Shown: positions 17,576 through 27,770, numbered from the stretch's first letter. The stretch is DNA of 64,000 bases from Rhodoligotrophos appendicifer (GCF_007474605.1 NZ_VHKL01000002.1:496001-560000), one strand, 5' to 3'. The notes: generated from the letters alone by a model not told the origin. A program made the numbers and translations.

Positions 17576-17668
17576 CGTCATCCTCGAGCTTGACCCGAGG
17601 ATCCAGGGTGAAGCGGTACAAGCTTTCCCCTGTGGTCCTGGATCCTCGGGTCAAGCTCGAGGATGACG
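17576..17668. repeat. Perfect 32-base inverted repeat (palindromic interspersed element)
   Basis: Left arm 17576-17607 and right arm 17637-17668 are exact reverse complements over 32 bases, with 29 bases between. Each arm itself contains the internal palindrome CCTCG-AGCTTGACC-CGAGG. The same 32-base unit, with one G for A change, occurs alone at 11722-11753. Two diverged part-copies of the CGTCATCC start also lie just left (17539 and 17559). No open reading frame is linked, so this is a non-autonomous repeat. As RNA it would form a very stable hairpin downstream of the lysE stop. Confidence 0.8.
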
Positions 17669-17701
17669 GACTTAAACCCAGCTGTGAAAGCGCAGGCGCC
17701 T

Positions 17702-18331
17702 CTATCGCCGGTCGAAGGCCAGCTTGGCGGCGATGCCGAAGAACATGAGGCCGGTCACATATTGCAGCACGCGGGCGGCAACCAGGTTGCGGGCCAGCCA
17801 CTGGCCGATGCTGCCGGAAAAGACTCCCACCAGGCCGTTCACCACGGTGCCGCCGATATTCAGGACCAAGCCGAAGATCAGGAACTGGGCGAAAACGGAG
17901 CCCTGCGAGGGAGCGACGAATTGCGGCACCAGGGCCAGGATGAACATCGCCATCTTGGGATTGAGAACGCAGACCAGGACGCCGTTGCGCCATGCCGAAA
18001 AGGCGCTGGTCCTCTCCACATTGGCCGGCCGGAGACCGCCGAGCGGCTCACGAAACGCCTTGACTGCAATCCAGACGAGATAGGCGACGCCGATCCAGCG
18101 GATGACCTCGAAGGCCAAGGGTGTCGTGGCTAAGAGGGAGGCCAAGCCCAGTCCCGCGGCAATGGAATGGATGAAGGCCCCGGTGGCGACACCGATGGCC
18201 GCCGCCATGCCGGCCCGAGGCCCGGACTTCAGGCCCTGGCCCAGACAGAAGAGCATGTCGGGGCCGGGGGTCAGGTTCAGGGCCAGGGCAATGGGCACGA
18301 AGACCAGCAGCGTCTGGAGATCAACGGGCAT
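17702..18331 (-). CDS. LysE/RhtB-family amino-acid exporter
   Basis: Inner-membrane protein of 209 residues with six hydrophobic segments. ALNLTPGPDMLFCLGQGLKSG at about residues 17-37 is the LysE/RhtB signature, a Pro-Gly-Pro in the first helix pair followed by a Gly-rich loop. GVLVCVLNPKMAMFILALVPQF holds the conserved Asn-Pro-Lys. Proteins of this family export amino acids such as threonine, homoserine lactone, leucine or lysine; the substrate cannot be assigned. The stop is 34 bases from the strong inverted repeat, which could act as its terminator. The gene is directly downstream of the MOSC-domain gene (3-base gap), so the two are probably cotranscribed. Confidence 0.88.
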   Translation of the reverse strand: MPVDLQTLLVFVPIALALNLTPGPDMLFCLGQGLKSGPRAGMAAAIGVATGAFIHSIAAGLGLASLLATTPLAFEVIRWIGVAYLVWIAVKAFREPLGGLRPANVERTSAFSAWRNGVLVCVLNPKMAMFILALVPQFVAPSQGSVFAQFLIFGLVLNIGGTVVNGLVGVFSGSIGQWLARNLVAARVLQYVTGLMFFGIAAKLAFDRR

Positions 18332-18334
18332 GGG

Positions 18335-19060
18335 TCAGACGACCTCGACAGGATCTCCCGGCCGAATCGTGCCGCCGTCGAGGACCTGGCAGAGGACGCC
18401 GAATCCCTTGCCGTTCTCCGAGGAGATCGCCGCCAGGATCGATTTATCGAAGGGAATGTCACGCTGGGCAACCATGGTGAAGGCGCAGCGCTCGCAAGGC
18501 TCCAGAACATAGAGCCGGACGGCTCCGATGCGGATCTCCTTGCGGATCCAGCGGCCCTCGGCGAAACCTTCATCGGCCTCTTCGGGCAGATCGACGAGGA
18601 TGTTGGGGCGAAAGCGCCGCTCGTCGACCACACTCTCGGGAATGACCGATTTGAGCGTGCGCAGGGATGCGCTGGTCAGCAGGTGAATAGGCTTGCGACG
18701 ATAGCGGGGGGCGACGGTTTCACGTGATTCGAATGCGGCCCCATGCGGCTTCAGTTGCACCGGAAAGCCGAAATGGTCCTGCAGCGCCTGCTCCGCCTCG
18801 GGCGAACCCGCAGGCAACCAGCCACCATTGGGAGACTGAATTTCGATGCCGGCCTCACCGGTTCTGGCCAGCACGTCGGCAACGACCCGCCACTTCTTCT
18901 CCCCCTCGGGCTTGGCAATGCCATTGGTGGCTGCCTCCGCCACGCCCCAGATCCGGTCGCCCTTGATTCCCGTCTCGTCGATCTCCGCTTGCGGCAGCAC
19001 CTCGCCCCCTAAGGAACTCACCGGATAGCGCCAAACGGCTGCCACTTTCCCAAAGCTCAT
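18335..19060 (-). CDS. MOSC-domain protein
   Basis: Protein of 241 residues with an N-terminal beta-barrel region (MSFGKVAAVWRYPVSSLGGE, matching the MOSC_N pattern) and a C-terminal MOSC domain. FRPNILVDLPEEADEGFAEG and IRIGAVRLYVLEPCERCAFT carry the conserved Arg-Pro-Asn and the molybdenum-binding Cys (PCxRC-like) characteristic of this family. MOSC proteins bind a molybdenum cofactor and reduce N-hydroxylated compounds or serve in sulfur delivery. The ATG at 19060 is chosen because an AGGAG box precedes it and the family-typical N-terminus begins there; an upstream in-frame ATG lacks both. It diverges from lutA, with 88 bases between the starts, and is followed by lysE. Confidence 0.87.
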   Translation of the reverse strand: MSFGKVAAVWRYPVSSLGGEVLPQAEIDETGIKGDRIWGVAEAATNGIAKPEGEKKWRVVADVLARTGEAGIEIQSPNGGWLPAGSPEAEQALQDHFGFPVQLKPHGAAFESRETVAPRYRRKPIHLLTSASLRTLKSVIPESVVDERRFRPNILVDLPEEADEGFAEGRWIRKEIRIGAVRLYVLEPCERCAFTMVAQRDIPFDKSILAAISSENGKGFGVLCQVLDGGTIRPGDPVEVV

Positions 19061-19148
19061 GAATGGCTCCTGTTTATCACCCTTATACATTGGCGCATTG
19101 TGCGGCCAAAGATATAGTCCCGCCAACCAGAGACCGTTCAGGGATCTT

Positions 19149-19922
19149 ATGACCGCTTCTCCGCCTCAAGTTGGCCTTTTCGTCACCTGCCTCGTCGACC
19201 TGTTCCGTCCCTCGGTCGGTTTTTCCGCCGTGAAGCTGCTGGAATGGGCGGGCTGCGAGGTGCATGTGCCGGACACTCAGACCTGCTGCGGCCAACCCGC
19301 CTATAATTCCGGCGACCGCACCGATACTCAGACCATCGCTCGACAGGTGATCGAAGCCTTCGCGCCCTATGACTATGTGGTCGCGCCCTCTGGATCCTGT
19401 GCAGGAATGCTGCACAAGCATTATCCCGCTCTGTTCGAGGCGGGTACAGCCGACCACGCGGCCGCCGCGGCCCTGGCCGACAAGGCCTGGGAGCTGATTT
19501 CCTTTTTGACGCAGGTCCTGGGCGTCGAGGCGGTTCCCGCCGAATTCCGCCGCAGTGTCACCTTTCACGATTCGTGCTCGGGGCTGCGCGAACTCGGGAT
19601 CAAGGCGCAGCCGCGGCAATTGCTCGCCAGCGTGCGCGGGCTCACCCTCGTGGAGATGAAGGATGCGGAGATCTGCTGCGGTTTCGGTGGCACCTTCTGC
19701 GTCAAATATCCGGACATCTCCAACGACATGGTGGACAAGAAGGCCATCAACATCGAATCCTCCGGAGCCGAGGTCCTGCTCGCCGGCGACCTGGGCTGCC
19801 TCATGAACATGGCCGGCAAGCTGCAGCGGCGCGGATCCACGGTCGAGGTTCGGCACGTGGCGGAAGTCCTCGCCGAAGAAGTGTCCAACCCGGGCATCGG
19901 CGCCCCGGCGTCGAAGCGGTAG
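19149..19922 (+). CDS. lutA: L-lactate oxidation complex subunit LutA/LldE
   Basis: Protein of 257 residues with two cysteine-rich (CCG) domains. VPDTQTCCGQPAYNSGDRTD is the first, EICCGFGGTFCVKYPDISND the second. These ligate an iron-sulfur or heterodisulfide-reductase-type cluster. In the LutABC (LldEFG) complex the subunit helps oxidise L-lactate to pyruvate on the inner face of the membrane. The ATG at 19149 is selected because the protein then starts MTASPPQVGLFVTCLVDLFRP, as in homologues; upstream codons are unrelated. It is the first gene of lutABC, with six bases to lutB. Glycolate oxidase genes share the region but read the other way. D-lactate dehydrogenase is not seen. Confidence 0.9.
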   Translation: MTASPPQVGLFVTCLVDLFRPSVGFSAVKLLEWAGCEVHVPDTQTCCGQPAYNSGDRTDTQTIARQVIEAFAPYDYVVAPSGSCAGMLHKHYPALFEAGTADHAAAAALADKAWELISFLTQVLGVEAVPAEFRRSVTFHDSCSGLRELGIKAQPRQLLASVRGLTLVEMKDAEICCGFGGTFCVKYPDISNDMVDKKAINIESSGAEVLLAGDLGCLMNMAGKLQRRGSTVEVRHVAEVLAEEVSNPGIGAPASKR

Positions 19923-19928
19923 GCATCC

Positions 19929-21347
19929 ATGCAGATCACGTCCCATACCTTCAAGCGCAACGCCTCCAGGGCGCTTCACGACGAGAAGCTCCAGCGGGCC
20001 CTCACCAACGTGCCCACCGGCTTCGTCGACAAACGCGCCAAGGCGCGCGACCGACTGCCCGAGTTCGATCTGCTGCGTGACGAAGGGGCGGCGATCAAGA
20101 ATCACACTCTGGCGCATCTCGACCTCTATCTCGAGGCCTATGAGCGCAAGGTGCATGAGAGCGGCGGCCATGTGCATTGGGCACCGACGGCCGAAGATGC
20201 TCGACGCATTATTGTGGAGCTGTGCACGGAGCGCGGCGCGAAGCTCGTCACCAAAGGCAAGTCCATGGTGAGCGAGGAGATCGGCCTCAACGCGGCCCTC
20301 GAAGCGACCGGGGTCACGCCCATCGAAACCGATCTCGGAGAATACATCATCCAGCTGCGCGGCGAGACGCCGAGCCACATCATCGCGCCGGCCATCCATC
20401 TCACCAAAGACCAGATCGAAGCCGACTTTCGGCGCGTGCATACGGATCTTCCCGCTGATCGCATCATCACGGATGCGCCCGAGCTCGTAGCCGAGGCGCG
20501 CGCTGTGCTCCGCCAGCGCTATGTCGAGGCGGATATCGGGATCACGGGGGCGAATTTCCTCATCGCGGAGACGGGCACGTCCATCACCGTCACGAATGAA
20601 GGCAATGGCGACCTGACCCAATCGCTGCCGAAGGTGCATATCGTCATCGCCTCGATCGAGAAGATGGTGCCGACGCTGGAAGACGTCTCTACCATTCTGC
20701 GGGTCCTGGCACGCTCGGCCACGGGGCAGGAGTTTTCCTCCTACACCACCTTCTCCACCGGGCCGCGGCGGGAAGGCGACCCCGATGGTCCGGAAGAGTA
20801 TCACGTGGTCATTTTGGACAATGGCCGTTCCGGAATCCTGGGCACCGAGTTCCAGGACATGCTGCGCTGCATCCGCTGTGGCGCTTGTCTCAATCACTGC
20901 CCGGTCTACCAGGCCGTGGGAGGACACGCCTATGGATGGGTCTATTCGGGGCCCATGGGCGCCGTCCTGACGCCGTCGCTGGTGGGAGTGGACAAGGCGG
21001 GGCAATTGCCGAATGCCTCGACCTTCTGCGGCCGCTGCGAGGAGGTCTGCCCGATGCGCATTCCTCTGCCGCGCATGATGCGAAGCTGGCGGGAGCGCGA
21101 GTTTGAGCGGCATTTGTCGCCGGCGACGACGCGCGCCGGGATCAAGGCCTGGGCATGGCTCGCGTCCCGGCCCAAGCTCTATGGAATGGTCACCGGGCTG
21201 GCGGCGCGGGCGCTGCGGCTGCTGGGGGGGCGGGGAGGGCGCTTGCGACGCCTGCCGCTGGCTTCCGGCTGGACCCAGTATCGTGACTTCCCGGCGCCCG
21301 AGGGGCGCACCTTCCGGGAGCAGTGGAAGGAGCGGCAGCGTGGCTGA
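19929..21347 (+). CDS. lutB: L-lactate oxidation iron-sulfur protein LutB/LldF
   Basis: Protein of 472 residues. The N-terminal 290 residues form the LUD (lactate utilisation) domain, with KLVTKGKSMVSEEIGLNAAL and DIGITGANFLIAETGTSITV typical of LutB. The C-terminal part has two ferredoxin-like clusters: LRCIRCGACLNHCPVYQ near residue 316 and TFCGRCEEVCPMRIPLP near residue 362. A DUF3390-type tail rich in Arg and Gly closes the chain. It passes electrons in the lactate-oxidising complex with LutA and LutC. The lutC GTG lies inside its last codons (8-base overlap). The gene has the usual family length. Confidence 0.92.
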   Translation: MQITSHTFKRNASRALHDEKLQRALTNVPTGFVDKRAKARDRLPEFDLLRDEGAAIKNHTLAHLDLYLEAYERKVHESGGHVHWAPTAEDARRIIVELCTERGAKLVTKGKSMVSEEIGLNAALEATGVTPIETDLGEYIIQLRGETPSHIIAPAIHLTKDQIEADFRRVHTDLPADRIITDAPELVAEARAVLRQRYVEADIGITGANFLIAETGTSITVTNEGNGDLTQSLPKVHIVIASIEKMVPTLEDVSTILRVLARSATGQEFSSYTTFSTGPRREGDPDGPEEYHVVILDNGRSGILGTEFQDMLRCIRCGACLNHCPVYQAVGGHAYGWVYSGPMGAVLTPSLVGVDKAGQLPNASTFCGRCEEVCPMRIPLPRMMRSWREREFERHLSPATTRAGIKAWAWLASRPKLYGMVTGLAARALRLLGGRGGRLRRLPLASGWTQYRDFPAPEGRTFREQWKERQRG

Positions 21348-22029
21348 TGCCATCCATAACCGTTCCGCCGTGCTGGGGGCCGTGCGTCGGGCCCTGGCGG
21401 CACCGGCCGGCGATCCGCAGCGCAAGGCCGCCGTGGATAGCCGTCTGGCCTTGCATCCCCGCAATCTCGTCCCGCAGCGGGGCACTCTGCCCGAGGCCAA
21501 GCGCATCCAGCTGTTCAAGGAGATGGCGCTGGCGGTGAATGCCTCGGTCGTCGACGTGGCGCGGCTCGAGGAGGTGCCCGATGCCGTCGCCGCCTTCCTG
21601 CGTTCCTGCAACCTGCCGCCGCGCTTCCGCATGGGCCGCGACGGCTATCTGCGCGGCCTGCCCTGGTATCGGATGCCCTCGCTGGAGCGGCTGGAGGGGC
21701 CGGCCGTGGTGACGGACGAGGCCTCCCTGTCGCGTGCCTTCGGTGCGGTCGCCGAGACCGGAACTTTGGTCCTGACCTCCGGCCCCGGCAATCCCGTCAC
21801 GCTGAATTTCCTGCCCGACAACCACATGGTGGTCGTCGAGGCCGATCGTATCGTCGGCTCCTATGAGGAGATCTGGCAGCGGCTGCGCTTCCTCAACGGG
21901 GAGGCCGTGATGCCGCGGACCGTCAACATGATCACCGGGCCATCGCGCACCGCCGACATCGAGCAGCAGATCCAGCTCGGTGCCCATGGCCCCCGTCGTC
22001 TGCACATCATCATCGTCGGTGGGCGGTGA
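21340..22029 (+). CDS. lutC: Lactate utilisation protein LutC/LldG
   Basis: Protein of 229 residues with a single LUD domain, the third subunit of the LutABC L-lactate oxidation system. Family features are GPAVVTDEASLSRAFGAVAE, TGTLVLTSGPGNPVTLNFLP and the C-terminal ITGPSRTADIEQQIQLGAHG, which is the conserved LUD C-terminus (SRTADIE). A GTG start is inferred: it overlaps the end of lutB by eight bases, which is the normal arrangement, and no ATG would include the N-terminal part. A fumarylacetoacetate-hydrolase-family gene follows 28 bases later. Confidence 0.9.
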   Translation: MADAIHNRSAVLGAVRRALAAPAGDPQRKAAVDSRLALHPRNLVPQRGTLPEAKRIQLFKEMALAVNASVVDVARLEEVPDAVAAFLRSCNLPPRFRMGRDGYLRGLPWYRMPSLERLEGPAVVTDEASLSRAFGAVAETGTLVLTSGPGNPVTLNFLPDNHMVVVEADRIVGSYEEIWQRLRFLNGEAVMPRTVNMITGPSRTADIEQQIQLGAHGPRRLHIIIVGGR

Positions 22030-22057
22030 GTTTCAAATCACAGGGAGAGAACGGAAG

Positions 22058-22909
22058 ATGAAGCTTGTACGCTATGGAGACGTGGGCTCGGAAAAGGCGG
22101 GCCTGATCGACAAACAGGGCCGGATCCGGCAACTCGTGGACATCGTCGACGACATCACGCCCGAGGCATTGCATCCGAAGAATCTCGATCAGATCCTCGC
22201 CGCCGATCCCGAGAAACTGCCGATCGTCATGACCGAGCAGCGGATCGGCGCCTGCATCACCCATTTTCAGAAGTTCCTGGCCATCGGCCTGAACTATACC
22301 GACCATGCCGAGGAAACTGGCGCCAAGGCGCCTTCGGAGCCGATCGTGTTCTCCAAGCAGCTGAACTGCGTGGTGGGACCCAATGACGACGTGCTGCTGC
22401 CGCGGGGCTCGGTCAAGAGCGACTGGGAGGTCGAGCTCGGGGTCGTGATCGGCAAGCAGGCCAAATACATCAAGGAAGGCCAGGCGCTGGACTATGTGGC
22501 CGGCTATTGCACCGTCAACGACATCTCTGAGCGCGAGTATCAGATCGAGCGCCAAGGACAGTGGACGAAGGGCAAGTCCTGCGACACGTTCGGCCCGATC
22601 GGCCCCTGGCTGGTGACCAAGGACGAGGTGAAGGATCCACAGAATCTGCGGCTATGGCTCGATCTCAACGGCAAGAGCATGCAGGACGGCTCGACTAAGG
22701 ACATGATCTTCGGGGTCGAGGAGATCGTCGCCTATGTGTCGAAGTTCATGACGCTGATGCCGGGCGATCTGATCTGCACCGGCACGCCGGCCGGCGTCGG
22801 CCTCGGCAAGAAGCCGCAAATCTTCCTGAAGGCGGGCGACGTGATGACGCTCGGCGTCAAAGGGCTCGGCGATCAGCGGCAGAAGGTCGTCGCGGACCCG
22901 GAAGCCTAG
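22058..22909 (+). CDS. Fumarylacetoacetate hydrolase family protein
   Basis: Enzyme of 283 residues of the FAH superfamily. A short N-terminal domain (MKLVRYGDVGSEKAGLID) is followed by the catalytic domain from about residue 70. ITHFQKFLAIGLNYTDHAEE contains the substrate-region His, SDWEVELGVVIGKQ the metal-binding Glu pair, and KSCDTFGPIGPWLVTKDE and LICTGTPAGVGLGKKPQIFL the remaining family segments. Members include ureidoglycolate lyase, 2-oxohepta-4-ene isomerase/decarboxylase and fumarylpyruvate hydrolase; sequence alone does not decide. It ends the lutABC transcript, 28 bases after lutC, with an AGGGAGA box before the ATG. The adjacency to lactate genes suggests processing of a related keto or hydroxy acid. 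Confidence 0.85.
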   Translation: MKLVRYGDVGSEKAGLIDKQGRIRQLVDIVDDITPEALHPKNLDQILAADPEKLPIVMTEQRIGACITHFQKFLAIGLNYTDHAEETGAKAPSEPIVFSKQLNCVVGPNDDVLLPRGSVKSDWEVELGVVIGKQAKYIKEGQALDYVAGYCTVNDISEREYQIERQGQWTKGKSCDTFGPIGPWLVTKDEVKDPQNLRLWLDLNGKSMQDGSTKDMIFGVEEIVAYVSKFMTLMPGDLICTGTPAGVGLGKKPQIFLKAGDVMTLGVKGLGDQRQKVVADPEA

Positions 22910-22948
22910 GCTTCGCCCCTTCCTGCGTAGAGCGCGCGCCTAAGAGAA

Positions 22949-22976
22949 AGGCCGCCCGGATTGCTCCGGGCGGCCT
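22949..22976. terminator. Shared bidirectional terminator of lut-FAH and groESL
   Basis: A 12-bp perfect GC-rich stem (AGGCCGCCCGGA / TCCGGGCGGCCT) with a TTGC loop. CTTTGTGT follows on the plus strand and TTTCTCTT on the minus strand, so it can stop transcripts from both sides. It lies midway between the FAH-family gene and the end of groEL. Confidence 0.85.
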
Positions 22977-23004
22977 CTTTGTGTCTCGATGTGCCGGGGC
23001 TGGC

Positions 23005-24714
<1,710 letters not shown>

Positions 24715-24735
24715 TCATCGGGAAGACGGTGAGGC

Positions 24736-25026
24736 TCAGGCCTCGAGCACGCCCATGATGTCGCTTTCCTTCATGATCAGCAGCTCTTCGCCGTTGATCT
24801 TCACTTCCGTGCCGGACCACTTGCCGAACAGGATCTTGTCGCCCTTCTTGACGTCGAGCGCGACGACCTTGCCGTCATCACCGCGTGCACCGGGGCCGGT
24901 GGCGATGATCTCGCCCTGCTGCGGCTTCTCCTGGGCTGTGTCCGGAATGATGATGCCGCCGGGGGTCTTGGCGGTCTCCTCGATACGCTTCACGACAACG
25001 CGGTCGTGCAATGGGCGGAATGACAT
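24736..25026 (-). CDS. groES: Co-chaperonin GroES
   Basis: Co-chaperonin of 96 residues that caps the GroEL cavity. [17 protein letters not shown] at the start, the mobile loop with [20 protein letters not shown] and the C-terminal [20 protein letters not shown] are family signatures. First gene of the groESL operon, with an AGGGAG box before the ATG. The promoter has a TTGACT/TATCTA pair and the HrcA operator (CIRCE) lies between it and the gene, so heat-shock derepression by HrcA is expected. Confidence 0.98.
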   Translation of the reverse strand: MSFRPLHDRVVVKRIEETAKTPGGIIIPDTAQEKPQQGEIIATGPGARGDDGKVVALDVKKGDKILFGKWSGTEVKINGEELLIMKESDIMGVLEA

Positions 25027-25132
25027 AAGTTCTACTCCCTAAGAGCAATGCGTCCCCAGACATTGGGGTCGCGGAATTCCTGGACCTGGGAAATGGCGCG
25101 ACGCGGGCACAACGCCCGGAGGCGACCAGTTG

Positions 25133-25159
25133 TTAGCACTCAGCATGGGTGAGTGCTAA
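25133..25159. promoter_or_regulatory. CIRCE operator (HrcA binding site) of groESL
   Basis: TTAGCACTC, nine bases, GAGTGCTAA: an exact match to the consensus controlling inverted repeat of chaperone expression. It lies 106 bases before the groES ATG and directly downstream of the -10 box, so bound HrcA would cover the start of transcription. Confidence 0.97.
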
Positions 25160-25167
25160 CGGTGCGC

Positions 25168-25197
25168 TAGATAGGCGATCTGGGGAGGGGAAGTCAA
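25168..25197 (-). promoter_or_regulatory. groESL promoter
   Basis: Reading the minus strand, TTGACT (25197-25192), 18 bases and TATCTA (25173-25168) form a good sigma-70-type pair. The CIRCE operator begins eight bases after the -10 box. The remaining bases to 25398 carry nothing I can assign. Confidence 0.75.
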
Positions 25198-25398
25198 GGG
25201 GAGAGATAGGCGGTCCAATCCGAAGCGCAATGGAGGCCTCGAATAATCATCGCCCACCCGGCGCTCCAGCGCAGCCCGACACTCGGCTTTTAGCTGGATA
25301 GCGCCTGCGAAGGCGGATTATTTCGATGACATCCTTAAGAAGGATCGGAGGCCTGCAAGGATCGCAGCCTCATGCGTGTCCGACGCGGGCAGCGTCTC

Positions 25399-26205
25399 TC
25401 AGACCAAGAAATACGCTTCCGCGGGATCTGCCGGCCCCGCGGGCTCAGGCAATCCCGCCAGGGCCTCGCACACGGCGGGATGGCCGATGCCATCGATGGT
25501 GAGGCCGAGCTCCTTTTCGAGGGCCTTCACGGCCGCGACGGTCGCGGGGCCATAACGACCATCCGCATCGAGGCCCGCCCCGCGCTTCTCGTTCAGCAGG
25601 TGTTGCAGCTCCATAACCGCCTGGCCGCGATCTCCCGGACCCAACAGGCCTGCAATCTGGGGCATGAGCGAATCGGTCTCTCCCAAAGCTTCGCAGGCCC
25701 GCCCGAAATAGAGCTTGCGGTCGGCAAAGCCATTCACGCCGCCATTGATCCGCCGGGTGACGCCGATGAAATCATTCGCCTCCGCCAGAAGGTTGAGGCT
25801 GCGGGAGCGCCAATAGCAGAGAGCGATCTCGACGGAGATCGCCGGATCCGCCGCCTGGTCGGGATCAGAGACAAGATCACGACCGATCATCTCGCCCATC
25901 TTGCCGTAATTGTCGCGGCCGGTCAGCATGAAGATGCCGCGCCCCTTGAACCGCACGCCGTCCCCCGACTCGGTATTGCCGAGGTCCCCTCGTCGCTCAT
26001 AAGCCTCGCCCGAGGCATATTCCCGGGTCACTCGAAATCCGTCCGTCTCGTGAGCCGCCTGGGCGATGAAGTGGATCACCTGCCGCATCGTATCCAGGCC
26101 GTAACGCGGGCCAAGCTCGGGCAGCTTCGATGCGACGGCCTGGAGGATCGCCTCGTCGCCTTGCGGTGCGATGCATTTCAGCTGCTCAAAAGTCGGATAG
26201 ATCAT
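25399..26205 (-). CDS. GH19 chitinase/lysozyme-like enzyme with peptidoglycan-binding domain
   Basis: Protein of 268 residues. Residues 1-185 form a glycoside hydrolase family 19 domain: HFIAQAAHETDGF supplies the general-acid Glu53, SGEAYERRGDLGNTESGDGV supplies the second Glu (about 70), and FKGRGIFMLTGRDNYGKMGE is the family signature near the substrate cleft. Residues 195-268 match a peptidoglycan-binding (PGBD-1) domain with GDRGQAVMELQHLLNEK and DGRYGPATVAAVKALE. There is no signal peptide, so release would need a holin, a secretion system or lysis, as for phage endolysins. No other phage gene is near. The ATG at 26205 follows a GAGGAGA box; upstream codons in frame lack homology. It may be a domesticated endolysin or an autolysin. 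Confidence 0.8.
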   Translation of the reverse strand: MIYPTFEQLKCIAPQGDEAILQAVASKLPELGPRYGLDTMRQVIHFIAQAAHETDGFRVTREYASGEAYERRGDLGNTESGDGVRFKGRGIFMLTGRDNYGKMGEMIGRDLVSDPDQAADPAISVEIALCYWRSRSLNLLAEANDFIGVTRRINGGVNGFADRKLYFGRACEALGETDSLMPQIAGLLGPGDRGQAVMELQHLLNEKRGAGLDADGRYGPATVAAVKALEKELGLTIDGIGHPAVCEALAGLPEPAGPADPAEAYFLV

Positions 26206-26420
26206 CCCCGTCTCCTCGCCGCATCCTATCATGATTGGACGACCGGTAGCAGCCCTGCCGGAGCTGCTGCGGGGGGCGAAGATCCGGCATGACGGCGGCC
26301 ACGGGCCGATCTGTGCTCCATTCCGTCGCAGGATGGCGATTTGCCCAAGCCCCCATGCCTCTGATAGGGTGCGCACGCGTTTCAGGCTCCGCTTGAGCCT
26401 CTTCTCGTCTGGAGACCATC

Positions 26421-27770
26421 ATGTCCGAAGCCTATGCGGCTGGAGCGGCTTGGGAGCCCTCGCCGAATAATCTCGAATCCTATTGGATGCCGTTCACGGC
26501 GAATCGTGCCTTCAAGCAGCAGCCCCGGCTGATCGCACGTGCCAAGGACATGCATTATTACTCCACCGACGGTCGTGCCGTGATGGACGGCACTGCCGGC
26601 CTCTGGTGCTCCAATGCCGGCCATTGCCGCGGACCCATCGTGGAGGCCATTCAGAAGCAGGCCGCGGAACTCGATTACGCGCCGAGCTTCCAGTTCGGCC
26701 ATCCCAAGGCGTTCGAGGCCGCCTCGCGGGTCGCGATGCTCGCGCCCGCCGACCTCAACTATGTCTTCTTCTGTAATTCCGGATCAGAGGCCGCCGACTC
26801 GGCCCTGAAGATCGCGCTCGCCTATCACAATGTGAAGGGGCAGGGACAGCGGACCCGGCTGATCGGTCGCGAGCGCGGCTATCACGGTGTGGGCTTCGGC
26901 GGCATCAGCGTCGGCGGCATCGTCAATAATCGTAAATTCTTCGGCGGCCTGCTCACCGGCGTCGATCATCTCCCGCATACCTATAATCGCGAGCACCAGG
27001 CGTTTTCGCGCGGCGAGCCGGAATGGGGCGCGCATCTGGCGGATGATCTTGAACGCATCGTCACGCTGCATGATGCTTCCACCGTGGCTGCCGTCATCGT
27101 CGAGCCCATGGCCGGGTCGACGGGCGTGCTGCCGCCGCCGAAGGGCTATCTGCAGCGTCTGCGCGAGATCTGCGACAAGCACGGCATCCTGCTGATCTTC
27201 GATGAGGTCATCACCGGCTTCGGGCGTCTCGGATTTGCCTTCGCGGCGGAACGATACGGCGTCATTCCCGACATCATCACCTTCGCCAAGGGCGTCACCT
27301 CGGGTGCGATTCCGCTGGGTGGGGCCATTGTGCGCGATCATGTCTACGAGGCCTTCATGAAAGGCCCGGAGAATGCAATCGAGCTGTTCCACGGTTATAC
27401 CTATACAGGTCATCCCATCGCGGCGGCAGCCGCCATCGCCACCCTCGACGTCTATCGCGACGAGGGCCTGTTCGAGCGGGCCCAATCCATGGAGACGATG
27501 TGGGCGGATGCCGCACATGCCCTCAAGGACGCTCCGAACGTCGCCGATATCCGCACCATCGGCATCGTCGCCGGCATCGATTTGCATCCGCACAAGGACG
27601 GGGTCGGCAAGCGCGGCTACCAGGCGATGACCAAGGCCTTCCACGATCATGACATCATGATCCGGGTGACCGCCGATACCATCGCCCTGTCGCCCCCGCT
27701 CATCATCAGCGAATCACAAGTCGGAGAAGCCTTCGACAAGCTCCGCAAGGTGCTCAACGCGCTGGATTGA
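26421..27770 (+). CDS. Omega-amino acid:pyruvate aminotransferase
   Basis: Class III PLP-dependent transaminase of 449 residues. SYWMPFTANRAFKQQPRL is the typical start of beta-alanine/omega-amino-acid:pyruvate transaminases. FFCNSGSEAADSALKIALAY binds the PLP phosphate, LIFDEVITGFGRLGFAFAAE has Asp261, and DIITFAKGVTSGAIPLGG carries the Schiff-base lysine Lys290. These enzymes transfer the amino group of beta-alanine, putrescine or taurine-like compounds to pyruvate, making alanine. A GGAGA box precedes the ATG. The gene stands alone, 215 bases from a GH19 gene on the other strand. Specific amino donor not visible. Confidence 0.9.
   Translation: MSEAYAAGAAWEPSPNNLESYWMPFTANRAFKQQPRLIARAKDMHYYSTDGRAVMDGTAGLWCSNAGHCRGPIVEAIQKQAAELDYAPSFQFGHPKAFEAASRVAMLAPADLNYVFFCNSGSEAADSALKIALAYHNVKGQGQRTRLIGRERGYHGVGFGGISVGGIVNNRKFFGGLLTGVDHLPHTYNREHQAFSRGEPEWGAHLADDLERIVTLHDASTVAAVIVEPMAGSTGVLPPPKGYLQRLREICDKHGILLIFDEVITGFGRLGFAFAAERYGVIPDIITFAKGVTSGAIPLGGAIVRDHVYEAFMKGPENAIELFHGYTYTGHPIAAAAAIATLDVYRDEGLFERAQSMETMWADAAHALKDAPNVADIRTIGIVAGIDLHPHKDGVGKRGYQAMTKAFHDHDIMIRVTADTIALSPPLIISESQVGEAFDKLRKVLNALD

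Noticed and set aside
15273..17666. 797-codon open frame antisense to glcE and glcD
   Set aside because: It is a mirror of high third-position GC in the true genes; the sequence lacks family motifs and the minus-strand proteins are complete.
19083..21632. 849-codon open frame antisense to lutA, lutB and part of lutC
   Set aside because: Same reason; the plus-strand frames carry clear Fe-S and LUD motifs.
25240..25340. Inverted pair TCGAATAATC / GATTATTTCGA near groES
   Set aside because: The arms differ by one inserted base and lie about 75 bases apart, so this may be chance.
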